DNA of 64,000 nt from Elusimicrobiota bacterium (GTDB taxonomy: Bacteria > Elusimicrobiota > Elusimicrobia > F11), in the NCBI GenBank assembly GCA_022072025.1, contig JAJVIP010000026.1, positions 1-64,000 of the forward strand, read 5' to 3'. Under the pieces are notes generated by a model that was not told where the DNA came from, ran no database searches, and was given only the letters and a program-made list of their open reading frames with translations. Position numbers and translations under genes: made by a program. Below, piece after piece: positions 24,114 to 32,499 of the stretch. The stretch's first letter is position 1; every line of letters starts with the position of its first letter.

Positions 24114-27100
24114 ATGAAATTGACGCGTCGAAAATTTTTAAAAGTATCAGGGGTTACCTCTCTGGGCGTTGCGCTTGGGTTTAACAAACTTTCCTTTGGG
24201 ATGCTCAAACCTATCGAGACTATTGAAAACCCGTTGGCCCATTATCCCAACCGGGATTGGGAAAAAATTTACCGTGATCAATATCGCTACGACAGCACCT
24301 TCTCTTGGGTCTGTTCGCCCAATGATACCCATGCGTGCCGGGCAAACGCTTTTGTTCGAAATGGCGTTGTGATACGCGAGGGCGAGCAATACGATTACCA
24401 AAATTACAAAGACATCTATGGGAACAAATCCACCGCCAGTTGGAATCCTCGTCAGTGCGCCAAGGGGTACACTTTTCACCGGTTGGTGTATGGCCCGTAC
24501 CGTCTCAAATATCCGCTGATTCGACGGGGATGGAAGCAATGGGCCGATGACGGGTTCCCGATGCTCACGCCCGAAAATAAAACGAAATACAAATTTGACT
24601 CACGCGGAACCGATCAACTGGACAAAGCCTCTTGGGACGAAATAAATACCTATATCGCCAAGGGCATGATGGCGATTTCCAAACGCTACAGCGGAGACGA
24701 AGGGCGAAAAATTCTTTTGGATCAGGGGTATCCCGAAGAAATGGTGAAAGCCATGGGTGGAGCCGGCACGCGCACCATGAAATTCCGTGGCGGCATGGGA
24801 CTTCTTGGTGTGTTTGGAAAATATGGGATGTATCGTTTGTCGAACACCATGGCTCTTTTGGATGACCACATTCGAAAAGTGGGGCCGGAAAAAGCCAAAG
24901 CGGGCCGCATCTGGTCCAACTACACCTGGCATGGAGATCAAGCGCCTGGGCATCCATGGGTGCATGGGCTCCAGAATGCCGATTGTGATTTTAATGATTT
25001 GCGGCACAGCAAACTCATCATTCAAGATGGAAAAAATCTTGTCGAAAATAAATTAACCGACAGCCATTGGTTTATTGAGTGCATGGAGCGTGGTGCAAAA
25101 TTGGTCACGATCTCCCCTGAATACAGCCCGCCGGCCACAAAATCCGATTATTGGATTCCCATTCGCCCCGCCACAGACGCTGCTCTCTTTCTCGGTATTA
25201 CCCGGATCATGGTGGATAACGGATGGTATGACAAAGATTTCATGAATCGATTTACGGATTATCCTCTTCTCATTCGGACCGACAATTTAAAACGTCTCCG
25301 GGCCAGTGAGATATTCCCTGATTACAAACTGGGCCTCTTAAAGGACGGCCCCAGCTTCAAATATCAGGGGTTGACTCAAGAGCAGTATCAGAAGTTGGGT
25401 GATTATGTGGTGTGGGATGAAATTAAAAATAAACCCGTGCCCGTTACGCGTGATGATGTGGGCGACGTTCTCAAACAAAAAGGAATCCAGCCCGCGCTCA
25501 AAGGAAAGTTCATGGTTAGAACCATCGACGGAAAAGACGTCGAAGTAATGACTGGGTTCTCCCTCTACGATATTCATCTTAAGGATTATGATTTGGATTC
25601 CGTGGTTGAAATCACCAAAGCGCCCAAAGACTTGATCATGCAGTTGGCCAAAGATATCGCCACCATAAAACCAGTGGCCATCCACCAAGGCGAAGGGATC
25701 AACCATTGGTTCCACGCGACGGAAATGAATCGCGCGGCGTATTTGCCTCTACTGTTAACAGGAAATATCGGAGCCCGGGGCGCAGGATGTTACGGGTGGG
25801 CGGGAAATTACAAAGCCGCTATATTTCAGGGATCTCCCTGGACCGGATACGGATTTAAAGGCTGGGTGGCGGAAGATCCGTTCCACCCGTTGCTGGACCC
25901 CAAAGCGCATGGAAAAGAAGTTCACGCCAAAGCCTATACCAAAGACGAAGAACCGGCTTATTGGAATCACGGCGACCGGCCTTTGATTGTGGACACGCCC
26001 AAAGAGGGGCGGAAAGTATTCACCGGTGAAACGCATATGCCGACGCCCACCAAGGCGATGATTTTCACGAATGTGAACTTGCTCAATAACGCCAAGCATG
26101 CGTATGACATGTTGAAAAATGTGAATCCGAATGTGGAGATGATCCTTTCCGTTGATATTCAGATGACGGCCTCCATTGAATATTCGGACATCGCCCTTCC
26201 CGCCAACAGTTGGCTGGAGTTTGAAGGGTTGGAAGTCACAGGGTCTTGTTCCAATCCATTCCTACAAATATGGAAAGGCGGCATTCCACCGGTATTTGAT
26301 AGCCGCGATGACATTATGATCTTGGCGGGGATTGCGAAAAGATTGGGTGAACTCACCGGGGATTCTCGTTTCTCCGATTATTGGAAGTTTGCTTTAGAAG
26401 GGAAGCGAGAAGTTTATATTCAGCGGCTTCTTGATACGTCCACGACCACAGTGGGATATAAATTGGATGACATTATGGCCGGAAAATACGGCCCGTCGGG
26501 AGGCGCGCTCATGTTGTTCCGCACCTACCCGCGTATTCCGTTTTGGGAGCAGGTGAACGATAACCTTCCTTTCTATACCGATCATGGACGGCTGCAAGCC
26601 TATACCGATATTCCAGAGGCCATTGAGTACGGAGAAAATTTTGTGGTTCACCGGGAAGGGCCCGAAGCCACACCGTATCTTCCGAACGTTATTGTTTCTT
26701 CCAATCCGTATGTTCGTCCGAATGATTACGGTCTTTCCAAAAAGAGTGAACACTGGGACGCCCGGACGATTCGAAATATCAAGATGCCCTGGGGAAAGGT
26801 TAAAGAATCGAAAAACTTCCTCTGGGAAAAAGGATTCCGGTTTTTCTGTCTTACGCCGAAAAGCCGTCACCGCGTGCATTCCATGTGGAGCAATGTGGAC
26901 TGGCACCAGATTTGGGATTCTAATTTTGGAGATCCCTACCGGATGGATAAGCGCACGCCGGGTGTTGGCGAGTCGCAAATTCATTTGAATCCGCAAGCGG
27001 CCAAGGACATGGGGATTAACGACGGGGATTACGTGTACGTCGATGCGAATCCTGCGGATCGCCCGTACGTGGGCGCCAAACCATCGGATCCGTTCTATAA

Positions 27101-27554
27101 AGTAGCGCGGCTGATGCTTCGCGTAAAGTACAACTCAGCCTATCCCTACAACATCGTCATGATGAAGCACGGAACCTACATCGCCACTGAGAAATCTGTG
27201 AAAGCCCATGAAACAAGAGCCGATGGTCGGGCTTTGTCGGAAGGCGGTGCCTATCAAGCGAACTTCCGTTATGGGTCACAGCAGAGTGTTACGCGAAACT
27301 GGCATATGCCGATGCACCAAACCGACACGCTTTTCCACAAAACCAAAGCGTACATGGGATTTATCTTTGGAGGCGAAGCGGACAACCACGCAGTGAACAC
27401 GGTTCCCAAAGAAACCCTGGTCCGTATTGTTAAAGCGGAAGACGGCGGTATGGGCGGGAAAGGCATATGGAAACCCGCCACCACCGGTATGACGCCGGGC
27501 AATGAAAATGATGCCATGAAAAAATATTTGAGTGGGGAGTACGACAATGAATGA
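24114..27554 (+). CDS. molybdopterin oxidoreductase catalytic subunit, periplasmic NxrA/NarG type (DMSO reductase type II)
   Basis: A 1146-aa bis-MGD enzyme with a twin-arginine signal (TRRKFLK, residues 4-10). The N-terminal Fe-S site is C67-x3-D71-x3-C75 then C115, instead of the His-x3-Cys-x3-Cys of cytoplasmic NarG. The presumed Mo ligand is Asp in TWHGDQAPGHPW (D275), and the adjoining QNADCDFNDLRHSKLII and ATKSDYWIPIRPATDAAL blocks match type II enzymes. The pattern (export signal, YRYDSTF, CAKGYTFHRLVYGP) is closest to nitrite oxidoreductase of Nitrospira/anammox bacteria. It could run as nitrite oxidase or nitrate reductase; direction cannot be read from sequence. Confidence 0.9.
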   Translation: MKLTRRKFLKVSGVTSLGVALGFNKLSFGMLKPIETIENPLAHYPNRDWEKIYRDQYRYDSTFSWVCSPNDTHACRANAFVRNGVVIREGEQYDYQNYKDIYGNKSTASWNPRQCAKGYTFHRLVYGPYRLKYPLIRRGWKQWADDGFPMLTPENKTKYKFDSRGTDQLDKASWDEINTYIAKGMMAISKRYSGDEGRKILLDQGYPEEMVKAMGGAGTRTMKFRGGMGLLGVFGKYGMYRLSNTMALLDDHIRKVGPEKAKAGRIWSNYTWHGDQAPGHPWVHGLQNADCDFNDLRHSKLIIQDGKNLVENKLTDSHWFIECMERGAKLVTISPEYSPPATKSDYWIPIRPATDAALFLGITRIMVDNGWYDKDFMNRFTDYPLLIRTDNLKRLRASEIFPDYKLGLLKDGPSFKYQGLTQEQYQKLGDYVVWDEIKNKPVPVTRDDVGDVLKQKGIQPALKGKFMVRTIDGKDVEVMTGFSLYDIHLKDYDLDSVVEITKAPKDLIMQLAKDIATIKPVAIHQGEGINHWFHATEMNRAAYLPLLLTGNIGARGAGCYGWAGNYKAAIFQGSPWTGYGFKGWVAEDPFHPLLDPKAHGKEVHAKAYTKDEEPAYWNHGDRPLIVDTPKEGRKVFTGETHMPTPTKAMIFTNVNLLNNAKHAYDMLKNVNPNVEMILSVDIQMTASIEYSDIALPANSWLEFEGLEVTGSCSNPFLQIWKGGIPPVFDSRDDIMILAGIAKRLGELTGDSRFSDYWKFALEGKREVYIQRLLDTSTTTVGYKLDDIMAGKYGPSGGALMLFRTYPRIPFWEQVNDNLPFYTDHGRLQAYTDIPEAIEYGENFVVHREGPEATPYLPNVIVSSNPYVRPNDYGLSKKSEHWDARTIRNIKMPWGKVKESKNFLWEKGFRFFCLTPKSRHRVHSMWSNVDWHQIWDSNFGDPYRMDKRTPGVGESQIHLNPQAAKDMGINDGDYVYVDANPADRPYVGAKPSDPFYKVARLMLRVKYNSAYPYNIVMMKHGTYIATEKSVKAHETRADGRALSEGGAYQANFRYGSQQSVTRNWHMPMHQTDTLFHKTKAYMGFIFGGEADNHAVNTVPKETLVRIVKAEDGGMGGKGIWKPATTGMTPGNENDAMKKYLSGEYDNE

Positions 27555-27885
27555 AATCCCCATTCGAGATGAGTCGATCGTTCTTAAAAAAGAAGTGGAA
27601 GATGACGATCCCTTTGAAATGGTCGGAATTGGGTTTGACGGACAATCCGAGGCGGAACTGAAAGACATGGCGCTTTGTTTCGCGGAAGAATTTATTCGGG
27701 AAGGATGGGACGAGATGGAGCTCTTTTATTTGTTTCAGAGTCCCTTTTATGTTGGGCCGCATATGGTGTGGAAACAAAAAGGCGACGAATTCGTGAAGGC
27801 GGTCATTGCCGAAGCTGTCAGCATGTGGCGGCCCCGTCTTATCCAGACGACGGCTACGCCGGGCAAGCCCGAAGGAGGCATTTAA
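27547..27885 (+). CDS. orphan 112-aa protein between catalytic and Fe-S subunits
   Basis: Start at ATG 27547, overlapping the end of the catalytic subunit by eight bases; the stop directly abuts the next ATG. Acidic N terminus, then a helical region (AELKDMALCFAEEFIREGWDEMELFYLF) and a tail ending PGKPEGGI. No signal peptide, Cys motif or membrane segment, so it is cytoplasmic. Position suggests an assembly or quality-control factor for the pre-export complex. I do not recognise the family. Confidence 0.65.
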   Translation: MNEIPIRDESIVLKKEVEDDDPFEMVGIGFDGQSEAELKDMALCFAEEFIREGWDEMELFYLFQSPFYVGPHMVWKQKGDEFVKAVIAEAVSMWRPRLIQTTATPGKPEGGI

Positions 27886-29130
27886 ATGGCTAAGGTTTTT
27901 AATTGGCAATTAAACCGGGAGATGGAGTATCCCCATGAGGAACATCACCCCGATCGGCAATTTGCGTTTGTCTTTAATTTAAATCGGTGTATCGGGTGTC
28001 AAACCTGCACCATGGCTTGTAAATCCACCTGGACTTTCTCAAAAGGTCAGGAGCATATGTGGTGGAACAATGTGGAGACGAAGCCTTACGGAGGATATCC
28101 CCAGAATTGGGATGCGAAAATATTGAATCTGTTGGAAGGGGCTAATCCGGGCGGGCAGAAATGGAATGAGAAAACATTCGAAGGGAAAACGATATTTGAA
28201 GCGGCTCAAACTCAAGTGGGAGATGAGCCCCGCCGAGTTTTGGGCTATCTTCCCACCGATGAAGAATGGCGCTTCCCGAATATTTATGAAGACAATCCGA
28301 CAGGACCCAAAGGAAAAGAGTCGGAATACCTTCCTGAAGGAGCAACGCTAGGGAAAGACGGCCACAAAACCTGGTTTTTCTATCTGGCCCGCATTTGTAA
28401 TCACTGCACCTATCCCGGGTGTCTCGCGGCCTGTCCGCGGAACGCCATTTATAAACGGCCGGAGGATGGAATTGTTTTGATTGATGAAGAGAGATGCCGC
28501 GGGTACCGGAAATGTGTGGAAGCCTGTCCCTACAAGAAAGCGATGTATCGGCCTACGACGCGGGTTAGCGAGAAGTGTATTGGTTGTTTTCCGCGTATTG
28601 AAGGAAAAGACCCCGAGAGCCATGGCAATCCCATGGAGACCCGCTGCATGACATCTTGTATTGGGCAAATTCGACTTCAAGGGTTGGTCAAAATGGAGAA
28701 GTCGGGACAGTGGGCGGTTGATCGTCAGAATCCACTCTATTATTTGGTGCATGTGGCGAAAGTGGCCCTGCCTCTTTATCCCCAGTTTGGGACCGAACCG
28801 AACGGATTCTATATTCCCCCGCGCTGGGTCCCTCGAAAGTTCTTGAAGCAGATGTTCGGCCCCGGAGTGGATCACGCGATTGAGTCGTACATGACCCCAG
28901 ATCGGGAACTCCTGGCGGTGTTGCAGCTTTTTCGGAAGACCAATCAGATTATTTTCCGATACGAAATCGAAGAAGGCCCGAAGATTTTTGAAAACGAGAT
29001 TCGTGGCAAGAAATTCACGATGTACAACGACACGGTGATCGGTTACAACAAATCGGGCGAAGAAATAATTCGAACCAAAGTGGAGGAGCCATTTCATGTC
29101 CGCCCCAACATCCATCAAAACTCCATCTAA
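27886..29130 (+). CDS. four-cluster Fe-S subunit, NxrB/NarH type
   Basis: Electron-conducting beta subunit of 414 aa. Four Cys groups are visible: CIGCQTCTMAC (residues 35-45), CNHCTYPGCLAAC, CRGYRKCVEAC and CIGCFPR with CMTSC. The Tyr in CRGY, where a Cys would complete a [4Fe-4S] motif, marks the [3Fe-4S] cluster position as in NarH (Trp there). No signal peptide, so it would be carried across the membrane with the Tat-targeted partner. Its 3' end overlaps the chaperone gene by 35 bases. With the catalytic and cytochrome subunits it forms a three-subunit complex lacking any NarI. Confidence 0.92.
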   Translation: MAKVFNWQLNREMEYPHEEHHPDRQFAFVFNLNRCIGCQTCTMACKSTWTFSKGQEHMWWNNVETKPYGGYPQNWDAKILNLLEGANPGGQKWNEKTFEGKTIFEAAQTQVGDEPRRVLGYLPTDEEWRFPNIYEDNPTGPKGKESEYLPEGATLGKDGHKTWFFYLARICNHCTYPGCLAACPRNAIYKRPEDGIVLIDEERCRGYRKCVEACPYKKAMYRPTTRVSEKCIGCFPRIEGKDPESHGNPMETRCMTSCIGQIRLQGLVKMEKSGQWAVDRQNPLYYLVHVAKVALPLYPQFGTEPNGFYIPPRWVPRKFLKQMFGPGVDHAIESYMTPDRELLAVLQLFRKTNQIIFRYEIEEGPKIFENEIRGKKFTMYNDTVIGYNKSGEEIIRTKVEEPFHVRPNIHQNSI

Positions 29131-29869
29131 TATAGAGGCCCTTACTGCGCGGGCTTTTTTCTACCGGTTGCTTTCGTTCTTATTGAGACATCCCATGGCG
29201 GCTGGAACGGGAGAGTTTTTCTCGGAAGCGATTGTGGGGTGGGAAACGGCCTTGAGCGCATTGCCTCACCAAAAGAAAACGGGCCTTCATCGTCAACTAG
29301 CGAACTTATTCAAATTAATTGAGTCCACCGATGAAAAAGAATGGTCGCAGGCTTTTGAGCAAACACTCGGACACACGGCGAATTCACAAACGCCTTCTTA
29401 CGAACTGGAATACGGAGAAGAGCACAGCCATCGCCAGCCACAACAATTGGCGGACATCGCAGCTTTTTACAACGCTTTTGGTCTTACTATGGATTCCCAT
29501 TCAGGAGAACGGGTGGATCATGCCTCGACCGAATGCGAATTCATGTCCTTTCTTTGTTTCAAAGAGGGGGTGGCTTGGGAAAAAGACGGGGCGGAAAAAG
29601 CGGAAATCACTCGGGCCGGGTCTCTTCGATTCTTTAAAGATCATTTGGCCTCTTGGTTGCCGGCTTTCGCTACACGGCTATCGAAGAATGGACAGAGTCA
29701 GCTTTTAAAACAAATCGCCGAATTCACTTTTTCCTTTATCGCGTTGGAGTGTGACTACTTACAAATCCCATTGGGTTCCGATCAAATGCCGATCCGGACC
29801 ATCGAGGAGAATGTCGAAACGGGTTGTATGTCGTGCGCCTTAAACCCCATGGGCGCGCCAAGCAAGTAG
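29096..29869 (+). CDS. TorD/NarJ-family molybdoenzyme chaperone
   Basis: Helical cytoplasmic protein of 257 aa with the family features: LTARAFFYRLLSFLLRHP at the start, YELEYGE near 102, and the DHASTECEFMSFLCFKE signature (about 141-157) that contacts the apo-catalytic subunit. It probably holds the Tat-targeted catalytic subunit until Mo-bisMGD is inserted. It overlaps the Fe-S subunit gene by 35 bases. The Cys pair near the C terminus (GCMSCALNP) is not usual for NarJ and may bind metal. Confidence 0.85.
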   Translation: MSAPTSIKTPSNIEALTARAFFYRLLSFLLRHPMAAGTGEFFSEAIVGWETALSALPHQKKTGLHRQLANLFKLIESTDEKEWSQAFEQTLGHTANSQTPSYELEYGEEHSHRQPQQLADIAAFYNAFGLTMDSHSGERVDHASTECEFMSFLCFKEGVAWEKDGAEKAEITRAGSLRFFKDHLASWLPAFATRLSKNGQSQLLKQIAEFTFSFIALECDYLQIPLGSDQMPIRTIEENVETGCMSCALNPMGAPSK

Positions 29870-29871
29870 GG

Positions 29872-30786
29872 ATGATGCGCCCGATCCGCTTTGAGCCTTA
29901 TTTTATCGAAGAGGCTGTTTTTCTTCGGATCAAGCAGATTGAAGCGCTCGAGCAAAAAGAAAGCGGGCGTTCTTTTCATCAGGGGCGCACCCGTATTTAT
30001 GAAACGGTGGAAAAAGAAGGTCAGCCGAAAGCTTTTCAGGATTTGAACGCAACGTTTTTCCGCGACCTTGGTCTGGATAAGAATTTTCAAGATATATTTC
30101 AGGAATATCCTCTCCTTCAATCTTCCGGAATGGATGTTTATGTGAAAAGCACATTCCAAAAAAGACAGGAACGCTCCGAGCTTTTTGTCGATGGCTCCGC
30201 TCGCACGTTGATTTTAAGTCTCCGTGTTCTTCAAACCTTAGACCTTGGTTTGCTCGCGCCTTTTTTACGGCATGAGTTGATGCACATTTCGGATATGGTG
30301 GACCCGGACTTCCAATACGATCCAAACCCAGTGATGGGAGGGACCGGTCAGGTGGAAGAGGAATTGATCCGCGACCGGTTTCGTGTGTTGTGGAATCTGT
30401 ATGTTTCCGCGCGGCTCGTTGGGCGAGGGCACGCGCCGCTGATTCCCTTCAATAATTTGCGAGGAGAGTTTGAAAGGTCCTTTTCTCATATCGATGACGC
30501 GGAAAAGGCCAAAATCATCCGAAATTTTGTCGGACAAAAGAAATGGACGCAAGCCGAACTCTTGCAGTTGGCTAGAAATGAACGAATCAACAAACCACTG
30601 GGGGAAGGAGGGCTGCGGTGTCCGCTCTGTCATTTCACAAGTTATGAAGATAAACGCGTGTGGACGGCAGAGCAACAGCCCATTGTTGTGGAAATTCAAA
30701 GGGATTTTCCAAAGTGGAATCCAACGGAGGGGCTTTGTTCACAATGCTTTGATCTTTATTCTTCTCGAGTCGAGATGGCTGTATGA
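29872..30786 (+). CDS. HExxH metallopeptidase-like protein with C-terminal Cys4 zinc ribbon
   Basis: Start at ATG 29872, two bases after the chaperone stop (ATG 29875 also possible). Residue about 139-143 is HELMH in the context LRHELMHISDMVDP, a zinc-metallopeptidase-type HExxH helix. A later Glu-rich helix (VEEELIRDRFRVLWN) could supply the third ligand. The C terminus has two CxxC pairs (CPLCHF, CSQCFD) forming a likely zinc ribbon. No signal peptide. Location between the chaperone and the NapF-like ferredoxin suggests maturation or proteolytic control of the oxidoreductase. I do not know a named family; activity is unproven. Confidence 0.6.
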   Translation: MMRPIRFEPYFIEEAVFLRIKQIEALEQKESGRSFHQGRTRIYETVEKEGQPKAFQDLNATFFRDLGLDKNFQDIFQEYPLLQSSGMDVYVKSTFQKRQERSELFVDGSARTLILSLRVLQTLDLGLLAPFLRHELMHISDMVDPDFQYDPNPVMGGTGQVEEELIRDRFRVLWNLYVSARLVGRGHAPLIPFNNLRGEFERSFSHIDDAEKAKIIRNFVGQKKWTQAELLQLARNERINKPLGEGGLRCPLCHFTSYEDKRVWTAEQQPIVVEIQRDFPKWNPTEGLCSQCFDLYSSRVEMAV

Positions 30787-31082
30787 ACGAGATAAGCCGG
30801 CGGGATTTTTTTAAATCATTCCCGCGAGAAGTGTTGAAGGGGTTTAAATCAATACAGCGAGTTGGGAAAAAACCTCAACTTGACGTTACTCGATGTTTGG
30901 CCTGGGGAGGAATGTCGTGCCAATCCTGTTATTTGGCTTGTCATCTGCGCGATCAAGCGATTGTCATGACAGATGCAAAGCCGGTCATTTATCAGAACGC
31001 TTGCGACGGATGTGGGGCTTGCCTTGAGGCGTGCCGGATTGTTAATGACCCACCGTCTATTGCCATGGTTGAGGGTCAATGA
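30783..31082 (+). CDS. NapF-like small ferredoxin (two [4Fe-4S])
   Basis: A 99-aa iron-sulfur protein. An N-terminal RR segment (SRRDFFKSF) resembles the start of NapF proteins. Two Cys groups are CLAWGGMSCQSCYLAC (residues 38-53) and CDGCGACLEAC (near 76-86). The first resembles the third cluster motif of NapF. A role in assembling or feeding electrons to the molybdoenzyme is inferred. ATG overlaps the preceding stop by four bases. Confidence 0.75.
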   Translation: MNEISRRDFFKSFPREVLKGFKSIQRVGKKPQLDVTRCLAWGGMSCQSCYLACHLRDQAIVMTDAKPVIYQNACDGCGACLEACRIVNDPPSIAMVEGQ

Positions 31083-31085
31083 ACG

Positions 31086-32483
31086 ATGAAGAGAGCCTAT
31101 GTCCTATTGCATGCTGGCCTTCTCTTCTTTTCGACTCAAATGGTGGCCGGGCAGGAAGAAAATTTTGAGCGTCCGAAGTACCAGGTTTTGCGGTTCGATG
31201 AAGACTGGTCAAAAACGCCGAAATCGGGGGCAGGCGATTGGCTTGATCCACTAAAGAAGATCGATTTCGATTCAACCGGGCGTTACTGGTTGTCCCTTGG
31301 CGGCCAGGCTCGATTCCGGTACGAACGTTGGAATAACTTTCTTTTTGCTCCAGCCGGAGACGGTGATTTTGTTCTGCGCCGGTTTCTCCTTCATGCGGAC
31401 TTTCATCTCACTCCGTTGGCGCGTATTTTCGTTGAAGGTCGGGCTGCTGAAAGTTCAACACGGAATCTTTCCGGTGGAAAACGGACATCGGATGTTGACA
31501 GCACGGACGTGCAAAATGCATTCCTCGATTTGAAACTCTTTCGACGCACGGTCCTGGTCCGAGCGGGCCGACAAGGAATGGCATTTGGCGCCGTTCGTTT
31601 GGTCAGTTCGCCTGACTGGGGCAATGTCGGTCGGACCTTTGATGGTTTCCGGACCGCTTGGACTGGCAAGACAAACCGGATTGACGCGTTTTACGTCCGA
31701 CCGGTTTTGGTTTATCGATACGATTCCAATCGTAGCGATGACACATCGGTTTTTTACGGCTTCTATGGGACCGTCAAGTCGCCCAAGACGAAACGTCTTT
31801 TCGATTATTACGTCCTAACGCTCCACACCAGTCCCGCGGCCGGCGACATGGAACGGTACACGCCGGGCGCGCGATTCGCGGGTTCGTTGGTCGGAAACCT
31901 TAGCGTCGATGCGGAAGTTGCGATGCAATTCGGGGAAATGAGAGCGGGCGCCACAGAATTGGATATTGGAGCCGGGATGGCGGCGCTGGATCTCCGCTAT
32001 CTGTTTAAGGGCGCGGTTTGGGAGCCGCTCGTAACGTTTGGTTATGACTATGCATCGGGAGATGAAAGCCCATTGGATGGAGAAAATGGGACTTTTAATC
32101 AGCTCTATACGCAGGGGCACGCGTACTTGGGGTGGATAGATGTGGTAGGGCGGCAGAATATTCAGGACTATCGTTGTGAAATCAAAGTGACTCCCATTCC
32201 AAATAAGGTGAATTTGAGATTGGAATATCATCAGTTCTATCGGGCGGAAGAAAATGACGGCCTGTACAACTCGTCGGGTGTACTTATTCGAGCGGCGGGC
32301 GGATCGGCGAACAAAGAGATAGGCCAGGAATACGGATCCAAACTGGAGATTGGGTTAACTCGCCATTTGTCGGCGCTTTTGGGCTATAGCTACTTCAGCG
32401 CCGGAGGATTTATTAAGGAAACGTCTTCATCGGCGCAAGAAGACATTGAATTTTCTCATGCGTCTTTGACGTATACCTTTTAG
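31086..32483 (+). CDS. outer membrane beta-barrel porin, alginate-export family
   Basis: A signal peptide (residues 1-22, ending VAGQ) precedes a long beta-barrel pattern typical of the AlgE/alginate_exp family: WLSLGGQARFRYERWNN, FVEGRAAESSTRN, and alternating aromatic strands to the terminal SHASLTYTF, which ends in Phe as outer-membrane proteins do. Length 465 aa fits. In nitrite-oxidising or nitrate-reducing clusters such porins may admit substrate anions; that link is inference from position. It starts three bases after the ferredoxin stop. Confidence 0.8.
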   Translation: MKRAYVLLHAGLLFFSTQMVAGQEENFERPKYQVLRFDEDWSKTPKSGAGDWLDPLKKIDFDSTGRYWLSLGGQARFRYERWNNFLFAPAGDGDFVLRRFLLHADFHLTPLARIFVEGRAAESSTRNLSGGKRTSDVDSTDVQNAFLDLKLFRRTVLVRAGRQGMAFGAVRLVSSPDWGNVGRTFDGFRTAWTGKTNRIDAFYVRPVLVYRYDSNRSDDTSVFYGFYGTVKSPKTKRLFDYYVLTLHTSPAAGDMERYTPGARFAGSLVGNLSVDAEVAMQFGEMRAGATELDIGAGMAALDLRYLFKGAVWEPLVTFGYDYASGDESPLDGENGTFNQLYTQGHAYLGWIDVVGRQNIQDYRCEIKVTPIPNKVNLRLEYHQFYRAEENDGLYNSSGVLIRAAGGSANKEIGQEYGSKLEIGLTRHLSALLGYSYFSAGGFIKETSSSAQEDIEFSHASLTYTF

Positions 32484-32499
32484 AGGAGATAATTAATTT

